Shown: in pieces, positions 1 to 8,612 of the stretch
How the letters are laid out: every line of letters starts with the position of its first letter
Numbering within the stretch: the first letter of the stretch is position 1
NCBI RefSeq assembly: GCF_026153355.1
Contig: NZ_CP110636.1
Location: 5,766,001 to 5,830,000 of the forward strand
Origin: Streptomyces endophytica
GTDB lineage: Bacteria; Actinomycetota; Actinomycetes; Streptomycetales; Streptomycetaceae
Length of the DNA stretch: 64,000 nt
Direction: 5' to 3'
Program-made: the position numbers and the translations under genes
Notes under the pieces: generated by a model
Told to the model about the DNA's origin: nothing
The model's input: only the letters and a program-made list of their open reading frames with translations
Database searches by the model: none

Positions 1-356
1 TGCTGATGCTGGCGACGATGCACAGCCACTCGCACGTCCTGCTGCTGGTGACCTCGATCCTGGTGGGCGTCGCCTACGCGGGCGTGGCCAACATCGTCCT
101 CAACGGGCTCGGCATCGTGCTCTCCCCCGGCGAGAACCCGGGCTTCCTGCCCGGCCTGAACGCGGGGGCGTTCAACCTCGGCGCGGGTCTGAGCTTCGCG
201 GTGCTCTATGCGGTCAAGACCGCCGCCACGCCGGCCGATCCGGCGTCCGCCGGCGGCTACACCGCGGGCATGATCGCCGGTGTGGTCATCCTGGCGGCGG
301 CGATCGCCACCTCGTTCCTGATCCCGAAGCCGGTGGCGGCCGAAGCCCAGGACTAA
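1..356 (+). CDS. MFS transporter, C-terminal fragment (gene enters from the left edge)
   Basis: The frame is open from the first bases of the window to TAA at 354-356, so only about the last 118 codons are present. They encode hydrophobic membrane spans separated by a loop with SPGENPGFLPGLN and a Gly/Ala-rich helix, and end in a short polar tail (KPVAAEAQD). This fits the last helices of a major facilitator superfamily drug or metabolite exporter, which acts in the cytoplasmic membrane. Substrate cannot be inferred from this part. The MFS assignment is moderate; another multi-span transporter is possible. Confidence 0.6.
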   Translation, partial: LMLATMHSHSHVLLLVTSILVGVAYAGVANIVLNGLGIVLSPGENPGFLPGLNAGAFNLGAGLSFAVLYAVKTAATPADPASAGGYTAGMIAGVVILAAAIATSFLIPKPVAAEAQD

Positions 357-393
357 AGGGCTCACGGCGCGCCACCGGGGGGCGTCGGGCGGC

Positions 394-1539
394 TCACTCC
401 GGCGTCGGCTCCTCCGTCCACCGCAGGATGGCGCCGAGTCCGCCGGAGGGCGCCCGTTCGGGATCTCGGACGATCACGACCTCGGCGCCGCTGGCCGCGG
501 CCGACCGGATGAGCGCGTCGTCGGCCCGGGCGGCGGCCGGCCGCACCTCGTCGCCGAGGTACTGCAACTCGGTGCCACGCACGGCCAGTTGGTCGGCGCC
601 GTCACCGACCCAGACCTGGCGTCCGGTGTCCGCGCCGTGCGGGTCGACCAGCAGGGTGTCGATCCGGTGTTCCCGGGCCGCCTCGACGAGCGCGGGGATG
701 CCGGCCGCGGCGTGCGGGGCGCTCTTGCCGCCGGGGCCTTCGCCGGTGCGGAAGCGGTCGGTCACCTCCACGACGTGCTGGCGCTCCTGCTCGGCCCGGA
801 CCTGGGCGATGTCCCGTTCCACCAGGTCGCTCTCGGAGCCGGCCGCGCGGCCGCCGTGTTCGCTCTCGTAGGTGATGCCGCGCAGCTGTTCCGGCAGCTT
901 CTCGTGCACGAGGTGCCGCTCGCGGGCGTCGCCGATGAGGATGACGGCCTCCGCCCCGTGCTCCTGCGCGGTCCGGCGGATCGCGTCGGCGATCTCCCCG
1001 GCGTTCTGCTCCCAGGTGTTCTCCACCTTGGCCTGGAAGTGGCTCTCGGACCAGTCCGAGGACGTGGTGCGGTGGACGGGCCACTCGGCGCCGGTGACCT
1101 TGCCGGCGTCGTCCTCGCTGCCCTGCTGCCCCAGGACGGCGAGGTCCGCCCCGGTGCGGTCCAGCCGGACCACGAGGCAGACGGGGTCGTCGCCGATCGC
1201 GGCCAGGAAGGGCGCGATCCGGGGCACCGGCCCCCAGGCGGCGAAGGGTGTGGGCGGCGGTCCGGGCAACGGCGCGTTGAGCACGACCTTGCCGTTGGTG
1301 GCGAACAGCACCCGCCCGGCGTGCGACTGCGGTTCCCCTTCGCGCCGCGTGACCAGGGCCTCGTGCACGGCCCCGCAGGTGGCCTCGTCCGCGCCGAGCG
1401 CGAAGAGCTGCGCGGTGGTCGCGCTCGCCGTCAACTCTTGCTGTTTCTCGGCGTCCTCGGTGCCGTGCGAGATATCGGCATAGACGGTTGCCCATGGGCC
1501 CGGCCGATCGATGACCGGTCGAAGGAGCGAGAGTCGCAT
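394..1539 (-). CDS. baeRF/Vms1-like (Rv2629-type) protein of the eRF1 superfamily
   Basis: A 381-residue cytoplasmic protein starting at ATG 1539. The N-terminus (LLRPVIDRPGPWATVYAD), the central segment with SHFQAKVENTW and AVILIGDARERHLVHEKLP, and the C-terminal part with IDTLLVDPHG and EVVIVRDPE resemble the bacterial archaeo-eukaryotic release-factor families, of which mycobacterial Rv2629 is a member. Those families are thought to act at ribosomes or in stress response; a precise activity is not established. It stands alone, facing left, next to small stress-type proteins, which fits a stress role. Length matches the family. The family call is good, the function is inference. Confidence 0.75.
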   Translation of the reverse strand: MRLSLLRPVIDRPGPWATVYADISHGTEDAEKQQELTASATTAQLFALGADEATCGAVHEALVTRREGEPQSHAGRVLFATNGKVVLNAPLPGPPPTPFAAWGPVPRIAPFLAAIGDDPVCLVVRLDRTGADLAVLGQQGSEDDAGKVTGAEWPVHRTTSSDWSESHFQAKVENTWEQNAGEIADAIRRTAQEHGAEAVILIGDARERHLVHEKLPEQLRGITYESEHGGRAAGSESDLVERDIAQVRAEQERQHVVEVTDRFRTGEGPGGKSAPHAAAGIPALVEAAREHRIDTLLVDPHGADTGRQVWVGDGADQLAVRGTELQYLGDEVRPAAARADDALIRSAAASGAEVVIVRDPERAPSGGLGAILRWTEEPTPE

Positions 1540-1580
1540 GGCGCTGCCTCCTTGGGTTCTCCCGGTATGCGTGGGCTTGA

Positions 1581-1659
1581 TCTGCGGTTGGCTGCGTATG
1601 CGGTGGGACGCGTATGCGTCGCTTGTCTGCGGTTGGCTGTCATCTGCGGTTGGCTGTCA
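1581..1659. repeat. Short direct repeats upstream of the baeRF gene
   Basis: The 14-mer TCTGCGGTTGGCTG occurs at 1581-1594, 1626-1639 and 1643-1656. The last two copies form a perfect 17-bp tandem repeat (1626-1642 and 1643-1659, each ending TCA). The block lies upstream of the leftward gene that starts at 1539 and could hold operators or be replication slippage; nothing in the sequence decides between these. Confidence 0.7.
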
Positions 1660-1856
1660 TACGAATTCCCGATCCCCCAGGGCGTATGCATTGCGGTCCG
1701 GCCCGGGATATGCCTTCGGGTTCGTCACGCAGCGTGGTGGGGCGGGTGAATTCCGTGCCGGGGCTTGAATCGACCGCGTCGGGTTGTTAGGGCGGAGGGA
1801 CCAGGGAAACTGGGAGAAAGCGTCGGGTCGGCACGACTCGGAGACCGGAGGCAGCG

Positions 1857-2273
1857 ATGGTCATGGAACACGGAATGGACAAGACCGGCCCCGCCCGGGA
1901 CGACATGATGAAGAAGCAGCTGCGCGGGCAACTGGCCGCGGAGCGCTCGCTGCGGACCGACGAGGAACACGAACTCGAGCCCGCGGGCGAGGACCAGCCG
2001 GTGCCGGCCCGGTCGCCCGCGAGCGACTACCGCGGCGGTACGCCGAGCGGAATGACCGAGCAGGACGTCGGACTGCGCTCCGAACTCGCCCAGCACCTCG
2101 GCCGGAGCCTGTACCCCGCCGACAAGAACACGATCATCGAGACGCTGCGGCGCAACAACGCGCCGGACCGGCTGGTGGACCTGGCGCAACGGCTGCCGGC
2201 ACACGACCGGTACGTCAATGTCCAGGCCATCGCCGAGGCCATCGGACTGCACACCGAGCACGTGCGGCGCTGA
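1857..2273 (+). CDS. DUF2795 domain protein
   Basis: A 138-residue protein starting at ATG 1857, with GGAGG about 6 bases upstream. The first 70 residues are charged and probably flexible. The C-terminal part (about 74-136), with YPADKNTIIETLRRNNAPDR and LAQRLPAHDRYVNVQAIAEAIG, is a DUF2795 domain, a small helical fold common in actinobacterial stress-associated proteins. No catalytic residues are evident and there is no signal peptide. It is followed in the same direction by a DUF5709 protein, a pairing that suggests common stress control. Function unknown. Confidence 0.8.
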   Translation: MVMEHGMDKTGPARDDMMKKQLRGQLAAERSLRTDEEHELEPAGEDQPVPARSPASDYRGGTPSGMTEQDVGLRSELAQHLGRSLYPADKNTIIETLRRNNAPDRLVDLAQRLPAHDRYVNVQAIAEAIGLHTEHVRR

Positions 2274-2386
2274 CCCGGCCGTCCGCCTCCTGACGCTGCC
2301 GAGCGGCGGCGGGAGGCGGACAATTGGTGGCAGAGAGATCCGCCGCAGCCCGCGGCGGGCCAGCGGACGGGAGAGGGAGGGCGGTC

Positions 2387-2866
2387 ATGTCCGACGACGC
2401 GATGGGCGACGAGGTCTACCAGCCGCCCAGCTCCGACCCCCAGGACAACCCCAACGATCTCGACATGGAGGACGCCCTCGACGAGCCCGACCTCGACGCC
2501 ATGCTGGACACCGGCTATTCGCCGCCCGAACGGCCCTTCGTGGTCAATCACGAGGGCACCACGGCACGGGAACTGCACGACCGTGAGTCGCTGGAGCACC
2601 GGCTGGCCGTGGAGGTGCCGGACGTGCTCCCGGTCGACGGCGACGGCATCGGCGATCTGCCGGGCGGCGTGGGCGAACCGGTGGATCTGGAGTGCGGCGA
2701 GGAGCGGGCCGGCCGGCTCGTGGGCACCGACGAGGGCTTCTGGCGCGGCGGCAGCGACGACATCGCCGCCCGGGACGTCGGCATCGACGGCGGTGCGGCG
2801 TCCGCGGAGGAGGCCGCGGTGCACATCGCCCGCGACAATGCCGGGGACGGGGAACTGGAGGCATAG
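2387..2866 (+). CDS. DUF5709 family acidic protein
   Basis: A 159-residue, very acidic protein. I place the start at ATG 2387 (MSDDAMGDEVYQPP) because a GAGGGAGGG ribosome site sits just before it; an open frame extends to 2324 but lacks a good site. The N-terminal block (SSDPQDNPNDLDMEDALDEP, then LDAMLDTGYSPPERP) and the later EGFWRGG and AAEEAAVHI-like segments match DUF5709 proteins of Streptomyces. They have no known activity and are usually linked to stress loci. Soluble and cytoplasmic; no signal peptide or membrane segment. Confidence 0.75.
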   Translation: MSDDAMGDEVYQPPSSDPQDNPNDLDMEDALDEPDLDAMLDTGYSPPERPFVVNHEGTTARELHDRESLEHRLAVEVPDVLPVDGDGIGDLPGGVGEPVDLECGEERAGRLVGTDEGFWRGGSDDIAARDVGIDGGAASAEEAAVHIARDNAGDGELEA

Positions 2867-2925
2867 CCCGGCCCCGGGATTCCGTCCCGGATCCCGGAAT
2901 GCCTTTCGCACCGCCCGCCCGTGGG

Positions 2926-2963
2926 ATGTCGGCCCCGCGAGATGTCGGCCCCGCGAGATGTCA
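2926..2963. repeat. 16-bp tandem repeat between convergent genes
   Basis: GATGTCGGCCCCGCGA is repeated perfectly at 2926-2941 and 2942-2957, and a third partial copy (GATGTC, 2958-2963) runs into the stop codon of the leftward isochorismatase-like gene. Probably slippage-derived. Confidence 0.7.
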
Positions 2964-3500
2964 GAAGATTTCCTCGGCGGTGGACCGCACGATTCGGGCT
3001 CCCATATTGCGTTCCATCATGCGCAACGCGGCGTCCGCGAGATCCCGGTGGATATGCGCGCAGGCGTCCTCGACGACGATGACGCCGACGTGCCGGATGT
3101 GGGCGTCGAGCGCCGAATAGAGCACGCATTGTTCGGTGACCTGGCCGCAGAGCACGATGGTGTCGATGCCGTGCTGGCGCAGCAGGTATTCCAGTGGCGT
3201 CTGGTAGAAGATCGAGTGCCGTGCCTTGACCACGAACAGAGAATTCTCGTCCGGCCGCACCGGCTCCACGAGATCGGCGTGCGGGCCGCTCAGCGCGGTG
3301 TCCAGGAGCTCGTCGTGGTGCGAGCGCCACAGGCCGAAGTTGTCGTTGACGTAGATGACCTCGGCGTCGCTGCGCCGGGCCCGTTCGAGCAGCGCGGTGA
3401 GCCGGGGCAGGGCCGCGCGCACCGAGGGCAGCAGCAGGTCGGCGTCCTCGTGCTCGTAGGAGTTGAGCATGTCGATCACGATGAGTGCGGTGCCGGACAT
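2961..3500 (-). CDS. Isochorismatase-family cysteine hydrolase
   Basis: A 179-residue protein starting at ATG 3500. It has the family's catalytic triad context: Asp in ALIVIDMLNSY near the N-terminus, Lys in FVVKARHSIFYQT, and Cys in LCGQVTEQCVLYSALDA. The enzymes of this superfamily cleave small amide or ether bonds (nicotinamide, N-carbamoyl compounds, isochorismate); the substrate cannot be told here, though nicotinamidase-like use is possible. It lies 102 bases downstream of, and on the same strand as, the LigD phosphoesterase gene, so the two may be co-transcribed. Length is normal. Confidence 0.85.
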   Translation of the reverse strand: MSGTALIVIDMLNSYEHEDADLLLPSVRAALPRLTALLERARRSDAEVIYVNDNFGLWRSHHDELLDTALSGPHADLVEPVRPDENSLFVVKARHSIFYQTPLEYLLRQHGIDTIVLCGQVTEQCVLYSALDAHIRHVGVIVVEDACAHIHRDLADAALRMMERNMGARIVRSTAEEIF

Positions 3501-3602
3501 GGCGGGTCCCCGGTCAGCTCCGCGCCGGACGTTCCCGGGCCACGTCGGTCGGCAGCGCCCGCTCGGCGGCGGGCAGCGCCGGCAGCGGCCCGCCGGCCCC
3601 GC

Positions 3603-4232
3603 TCATCGCCGGTTCCCCTGCTCCCCGGCCTCCTCCTCGGCGACCCGTTTGAGGGTGCGCCCGCTGCGGACCGAGCGGGCCCGGCGGGCGTCGGGGGTAC
3701 CGCGCCGTGCGGCCCGTTCGTCGTTCTCCTTGACCAGCAGCCAGGACTCCCGCTTCCCGGAGCCGTCGCCGCCGCGGAACCGGGTGAGCGCATAGCCGCC
3801 GTGCAGTTTGCTGCCGTCGAGCCAGAAGGAGGCGTGGCCCTGCTCCAGTGCCTCGCCGAACGTGCGGGTGCGGCCCTTCTTTTTCCCCGGCAGCGGGCGG
3901 TAGCTGCCCTCGTCCCAGACGATGACGGTGCCCGCGCCGTACTCCCCGTCCGGGATGACGCCCTCGAACTCCCGGTACTCCAGCGGATGGTCCTCGGTGG
4001 GCATGGCCAGCCGCTTGTCCTGCGGGTCGGTGGACGGGCCCTTCGGCACCGACCAGGACCTGAGGACCCCGTCGACCTCCAGCCGGAAGTCGAAGTGCAG
4101 GGTGCTGGCGTCGTGGATCTGCACCACGAAGCACGGGGTGTCGCCGGAGGAGGTCTGCTCGCCCTGCGGCTCGCGGGTCCGGTCGAAGTGCCGTTTGCCG
4201 CGGTACGTCGTCAGTCCGTTCCTGCCACTCAC
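3603..4232 (-). CDS. Stand-alone LigD-type 3'-phosphoesterase domain protein
   Basis: A 209-residue protein read from GTG 4232 (VSGRNGLTTYRGKRHFDRT); AGGAAAGG lies upstream. The frame is open to 4430, but that stretch is Arg/Ala-rich and unlike the family. The core shows the PE-domain signature: FVVQIHDASTLHFDFRLE, SWSVPKGPS, EDHPLEYREFEGVIPDGEYG and VIVWDEGSY, with the His/Asp metal ligands kept. In bacterial non-homologous end joining this domain trims 3' phosphates and ribonucleotides, normally fused to ligase and polymerase domains in LigD; actinobacteria also have single-domain versions. A ku remnant lies 7 kb away (11084-11214). Confidence 0.85.
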   Translation of the reverse strand: MSGRNGLTTYRGKRHFDRTREPQGEQTSSGDTPCFVVQIHDASTLHFDFRLEVDGVLRSWSVPKGPSTDPQDKRLAMPTEDHPLEYREFEGVIPDGEYGAGTVIVWDEGSYRPLPGKKKGRTRTFGEALEQGHASFWLDGSKLHGGYALTRFRGGDGSGKRESWLLVKENDERAARRGTPDARRARSVRSGRTLKRVAEEEAGEQGNRR

Positions 4233-4428
4233 GGGTCCGCCCGCCTTTCCTCGGCTGCCGCATCTCTCACTGTGGCGCGCGGTGGGCGGCGGCGCACGTG
4301 CGGCCCGGGCCCGCCCCGCGGCCCTCCGAGTGCCCGGTTCGGGTGAGTAACACGCCCGCCAAGGGGCACGCGAGGGCCGCAGGAGCGAGTTTGGATCCTG
4401 ACCGCAGAGTCGAGTGCTGGGAGGAGCC

Positions 4429-7400
4429 ATGGGCCTGGGGAGGTTGCTGCGTGACTGGCCCGTCTACCGCCAGCTGACCGGCGGCGATCCGCTGGGCCGC
4501 GGACGCGCCGCGATGTCCGCGCGCACCGAGGCGCTCCGGCCGCGGACGGAGACCGCCGACCGGGTGGTGAAGTCGGTCTGCCCGTACTGCGCGGTCGGCT
4601 GCGGACAGCAGGTGTACGTCAAGGACGACCGGGTGGTGCAGATCGAGGGCGACCCCGATTCGCCGGTCAGCCGGGGCCGGCTCTGCCCCAAGGGCTCGGC
4701 GACGCTCCAGCTGACGACCGGGCCGTCCCGGCGCCACCAGGTCCTCTACCGCCGGCCGTACGGGACCGACTGGCAGCCGCTCGACCTGGACACGGCCATG
4801 GACATGATCGCCGACCGGGTGATCGAGACCCGCCGGGACACCTGGCAGTGGGAGGCGGACGGCAAGCGGGTGGCCCGCACGCTCGGCATCGCCAGCCTGG
4901 GCGGCGCGACCCTCGACAACGAGGAGAACTACCTGATCAAGAAGCTGCTGACCGGTCTGGGCGTGATCCAGGTGGAGAACCAGGCCCGGGTCTGCCACAG
5001 CTCGACGGTCACCGGCCTGGGCACCTCGTTCGGCCGCGGCGGGGCGACCACCTTCATGCAGGACCTCCAGCACGCGGACTGCATCGTCATCGAGGGCTCG
5101 AACTTCGCCGAGGCGCACCCGGTGGGCTTCCAGTGGGTGATGGAGGCCAAGGCCCGGGGCGCCCGGATCATCCACGTCGATCCGCGCTTCACCCGGACCA
5201 GCGCGCTGTGCGACCTGCACGTGCCGATCCGGGCCGGCAGCGACCTCGCCTTCCTGGGCGGGCTGATCCACCACGTGCTGTCCGAGGGGAAGGACTTCCG
5301 CGAGTACGTCCTCGCCTACACCAATGCCGCCACCCTGATCAGCGAGGACTTCCGGGACACCGAGGACCTCGACGGGGTGTTCTCCGGCCTGGACGAGGAG
5401 GGGCGCCGCTACGACCCGGCGAGCTGGCAGTACGAGGGCACCGACGTCCAGGCCCCGGCCGGCGACGTCGAGCAGCTGCACGACCGCCGGCTCGAAGACG
5501 CCCGCGGCGCCGCCCACCACGTCCCCGGCCACGCCGAGACGCACGGCTCGGGCGGTCCGCAGGCCGCCGCCGAGGCGCCGCGGGACCCGACCCTGACCCA
5601 CCCCCGGTGCGTCTACCAGATCCTCAAGCGGCACTACGCCCGCTACACCCCCGAGCTGGTCGAGCGGACCTGCGGGATCCCGCGCGAGACGTTCCGGCAG
5701 GTGTGCGACGCACTGACCGCGAACTCCGGGCGGGAGCGGACCAGCGCCTTCGTCTACGCGGTCGGCTGGACCCAGCACACGACCGGCTCCCAGTACATCC
5801 GGGCCGCGAGCGTCCTGCAGCTGCTGCTGGGCAACATCGGCCGCCCCGGCGGCGGCATCCAGGCGCTCCGCGGTCACGCCTCCATCCAGGGCTCCAGCGA
5901 CATCCCCACCCTCTTCAACCTGCTGCCCGGCTACCTGCCGATGCCCCATGCGCACGCCCACGAGGACCTGGACACCTTCGTCGCGGCGAGCCGCACCGAC
6001 AAGGGCTTCTGGGCCGACATGCGGGCGTACTTCGTCAGCCTGCTCAAGGCGTACTACGGCGATGCCGCGACCCCGGAGAACGACTTCTGCTTCGACCACC
6101 TGCCGCGGATCACCGGCTCGCACAGCACCTACGACACCGTCATGGCGCAGCTGGACGGCGTCTGCAAGGGCTACTTCCTGATGGGCGAGAACCCCGCCGT
6201 GGGCTCCGCCAACACCCGGCTGCAGCGCCTGGGCATGGCCCACCTCGACTGGCTGGTGGTCCGCGACTTCTCGCTCATCGAGTCGGCGACCTGGTGGCGG
6301 GACGGGCCCGAGATCGAGAGCGGCGAGCTCGCCACCGAGGACATCGGGACCGAGGTGTTCTTCCTGCCGGCCGCCTCGCACACCGAGAAGTCCGGGTCGT
6401 TCACCAACACCAACCGCTGGCTGCAGTGGCACCACGCCGCCGTCGAGCCGGACGGCGACGCCCGTAGTGACCTGTGGTTCATGTACCACCTGGGCCGGCG
6501 CATCAAGGCGAAGCTGGCGGCGTCCACCGACCCGAGGGACCGCATGGTGCAGGACCTGACCTGGGACTACCCGGTCGAGGGCGACCACCGCGAGCCGGTC
6601 GCCGCCGCCGTCCTCGCCGAGATCAACGGGCACGGCCCGGACGGCGCCCCGCTGCGTGCCTACACCGAGCTGAAGGACGACGGCTCGACCCGCTGCGGCT
6701 GCTGGATCTACTGCGGGGTCTACGCGGACGGCGTCAACCAGGCGGCCCGCCGCACCCCGCACACCGAGCAGGACTGGGTCGCCGCCGAGTGGGCGTGGGC
6801 CTGGCCGGCCAACCGCCGGATCCTCTACAACCGGGCGTCGGCCGCCCCCGACGGCACGCCCTGGAGCGCCCGCAAGGCGTACGTGTGGTGGGACGCCGAA
6901 GCGGGCCGCTGGACCGGCCGGGACGTGCCGGACTTCCTCCCCGACCGGCCGCCGGATCACGTACCGCCGCCCGGGGCGCGGGGGCCCGACGCGCTGCGCG
7001 GCGACGACCCGTTCATCATGCAGGCGGACGGCAAGGGCTGGCTGTTCGCCCCGTCCGGGCTGCTCGACGGGCCGCTGCCGACCCACTACGAGCCGCAGGA
7101 CTCGCCGTTCGGCAACGCCCTGTACCCCGACCGGCCGCGCTCCCCCACGCAGGCGCGGTACGTCCGCGAGGGCAACCGCTACCACCCCAGCGGCGACGAG
7201 CCGGGCGCCGAGGTCTTCCCGTACGTCCTGACCACCCACCGGCTGACCGAGCACTTCACGGCGGGCGGGATGAGCCGCTGGTCGTCCCATCTCGCCGAGC
7301 TGCAGCCGGAGTTGTTCTGCGAGGTGTCCCCGCGGCTGGCCGCCGAGCGCGGTCTGACGCACAACGGCTGGGCGACGATCGTCACCGCCCGGAACGCCAT

Positions 7401-7698
7401 CGAGGCGCGGGTGGCGGTCACCGACCGGATCAGGACGCTGACCGTGCACGGCCGCGAGGTGCACCAGATCGGGCTGCCGTTCCACTGGGGCCCCAACGGG
7501 GTGGTCACCGGCGACGCGGCCAACGAGCTGATGGCGATCGTGCTGGACCCCAACTCGCACATCCAGGAGGACAAGGCACTCACCGCCGACATCCGCCCGG
7601 GCCGCCGGCCGCGCGGCCCGGCCCTCCCCCGCCTGGTGGCGGAGTACCGGCGGCGCGCGGGGATCACCGAGCACACCGGAGAGGACCGAAGGCCATGA
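4429..7698 (+). CDS. Formate dehydrogenase-like molybdopterin oxidoreductase, catalytic subunit
   Basis: A 1089-residue protein starting at ATG 4429 behind GGGAGGA. Residues 51-86 bind one [4Fe-4S] cluster (CPYCAVGC followed 27 residues later by C86). The Mo/W ligand position is Cys189 in NQARVCHSSTV, where several formate dehydrogenases have selenocysteine; the codon is TGC. The C-terminal molybdopterin-dinucleotide-binding domain is present (HQIGLPFHWGPNG and the NELMAIVLDPNSHIQ region). A His/Ala/Gly-rich insertion sits around residues 345-385. No Tat signal is visible at the N-terminus, suggesting a cytoplasmic site. It overlaps the ferredoxin gene by ATGA, so the subunits are translationally coupled. 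Formate is the best guess; another MGD-dependent substrate is possible. Confidence 0.88.
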   Translation: MGLGRLLRDWPVYRQLTGGDPLGRGRAAMSARTEALRPRTETADRVVKSVCPYCAVGCGQQVYVKDDRVVQIEGDPDSPVSRGRLCPKGSATLQLTTGPSRRHQVLYRRPYGTDWQPLDLDTAMDMIADRVIETRRDTWQWEADGKRVARTLGIASLGGATLDNEENYLIKKLLTGLGVIQVENQARVCHSSTVTGLGTSFGRGGATTFMQDLQHADCIVIEGSNFAEAHPVGFQWVMEAKARGARIIHVDPRFTRTSALCDLHVPIRAGSDLAFLGGLIHHVLSEGKDFREYVLAYTNAATLISEDFRDTEDLDGVFSGLDEEGRRYDPASWQYEGTDVQAPAGDVEQLHDRRLEDARGAAHHVPGHAETHGSGGPQAAAEAPRDPTLTHPRCVYQILKRHYARYTPELVERTCGIPRETFRQVCDALTANSGRERTSAFVYAVGWTQHTTGSQYIRAASVLQLLLGNIGRPGGGIQALRGHASIQGSSDIPTLFNLLPGYLPMPHAHAHEDLDTFVAASRTDKGFWADMRAYFVSLLKAYYGDAATPENDFCFDHLPRITGSHSTYDTVMAQLDGVCKGYFLMGENPAVGSANTRLQRLGMAHLDWLVVRDFSLIESATWWRDGPEIESGELATEDIGTEVFFLPAASHTEKSGSFTNTNRWLQWHHAAVEPDGDARSDLWFMYHLGRRIKAKLAASTDPRDRMVQDLTWDYPVEGDHREPVAAAVLAEINGHGPDGAPLRAYTELKDDGSTRCGCWIYCGVYADGVNQAARRTPHTEQDWVAAEWAWAWPANRRILYNRASAAPDGTPWSARKAYVWWDAEAGRWTGRDVPDFLPDRPPDHVPPPGARGPDALRGDDPFIMQADGKGWLFAPSGLLDGPLPTHYEPQDSPFGNALYPDRPRSPTQARYVREGNRYHPSGDEPGAEVFPYVLTTHRLTEHFTAGGMSRWSSHLAELQPELFCEVSPRLAAERGLTHNGWATIVTARNAIEARVAVTDRIRTLTVHGREVHQIGLPFHWGPNGVVTGDAANELMAIVLDPNSHIQEDKALTADIRPGRRPRGPALPRLVAEYRRRAGITEHTGEDRRP

Positions 7699-8612
7699 CC
7701 GACAGCCTGCTCAGCGGCCCCGAGCCGGACCCGGCCGGCGACGCCGGGCACGCCGGTGCCCCGCCCCGGGTGGGGTTCTTCACCGACACCTCCGTCTGCA
7801 TCGGCTGCAAGGCGTGCGAGGTGGCGTGCAAGGAGTGGAACGCCCTCCCCGAGGACGGGCTGACGCTCACCGGCATGTCGTACGACAACACCGCCGGGCT
7901 CGGGGCGTCCACCTGGCGGCACGTGGCCTTCATCGAGCAGTCGGCGCCGCAACCGCCGGTGCCCGCACCCGAGGGCCGTACGGTGCTGCCGCTCGCCGGG
8001 GACGCGGACCAGTCCGCCGGCGGCGACCTGCGCTGGCTGATGTCCTCCGACGTCTGCAAGCACTGCACCCACGCCGCCTGCCTCGACGTCTGCCCGACCG
8101 GCTCGCTGTTCCGCACCGAGTTCGGGACCGTGGTGGTACAGGAGGACATCTGCAACGGCTGCGGCTACTGCGTCCCGGCCTGCCCCTACGGGGTGATCGA
8201 GCAACGCCCGTCCGACGGGCGGGCGTTCAAGTGCACCCTCTGCTACGACCGGCTCGGCGCCGGACAGGAACCGGCCTGCGCGAAGGCCTGCCCGACCGAG
8301 TCGATCCAATTCGGCCCGCTCGACGAGCTGCGCGAGCGCGCGGCACTGCGGGTGGACCAGCTGCACGCGGCCGGGGTGTCCAAGGCCCGCCTCTACGGCC
8401 ACGACCCGGCGGACGGGGTCGGCGGCGACGGGGCGTTCTTCCTGCTGCTGGACGAGCCGGAGGTCTACGGGCTGCCGCCGGACCCGCAGGTCACCACCAG
8501 GGATCTGCCCGCGATGTGGCGGCACGCCGGCGCGGCGGCGCTGTCACTGGCCGGCGGTTTCGCGCTGTCCTTCGCACTGCCCGCCGTGCTGCGAGGGAGG
8601 GGGCGGCGATGA
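7695..8612 (+). CDS. Four-cluster [4Fe-4S] ferredoxin subunit with C-terminal membrane anchor
   Basis: A 305-residue electron-transfer subunit; ATG 7695 overlaps the stop of the catalytic-subunit gene. Four cysteine groups are readable: CIGCKACEVAC near residue 35, CKHCTHAACLDVC near 120, CNGCGYCVPAC near 153, and CTLCY with a distal CAKAC near 180-200. The tail has one hydrophobic span (AALSLAGGFALSFALPAVL) followed by basic residues, as in FdnH/FdoH-like subunits. It would carry electrons from the molybdenum subunit to the NrfD-type membrane subunit encoded next, with which it also shares an ATGA overlap. Confidence 0.9.
   Translation: MTDSLLSGPEPDPAGDAGHAGAPPRVGFFTDTSVCIGCKACEVACKEWNALPEDGLTLTGMSYDNTAGLGASTWRHVAFIEQSAPQPPVPAPEGRTVLPLAGDADQSAGGDLRWLMSSDVCKHCTHAACLDVCPTGSLFRTEFGTVVVQEDICNGCGYCVPACPYGVIEQRPSDGRAFKCTLCYDRLGAGQEPACAKACPTESIQFGPLDELRERAALRVDQLHAAGVSKARLYGHDPADGVGGDGAFFLLLDEPEVYGLPPDPQVTTRDLPAMWRHAGAAALSLAGGFALSFALPAVLRGRGRR

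Noticed and set aside
4993..4995. Selenocysteine in the formate dehydrogenase-like subunit
   Set aside because: The codon at the Mo-ligand position is TGC, an ordinary cysteine codon, so no recoding is needed.
4267..7674. A 1135-codon open frame antisense to the formate dehydrogenase-like gene
   Set aside because: High-GC DNA gives long open frames opposite real genes; its residues are Gly/Arg/Val/Ala filler with no motif, and it lies under a fully recognisable protein.
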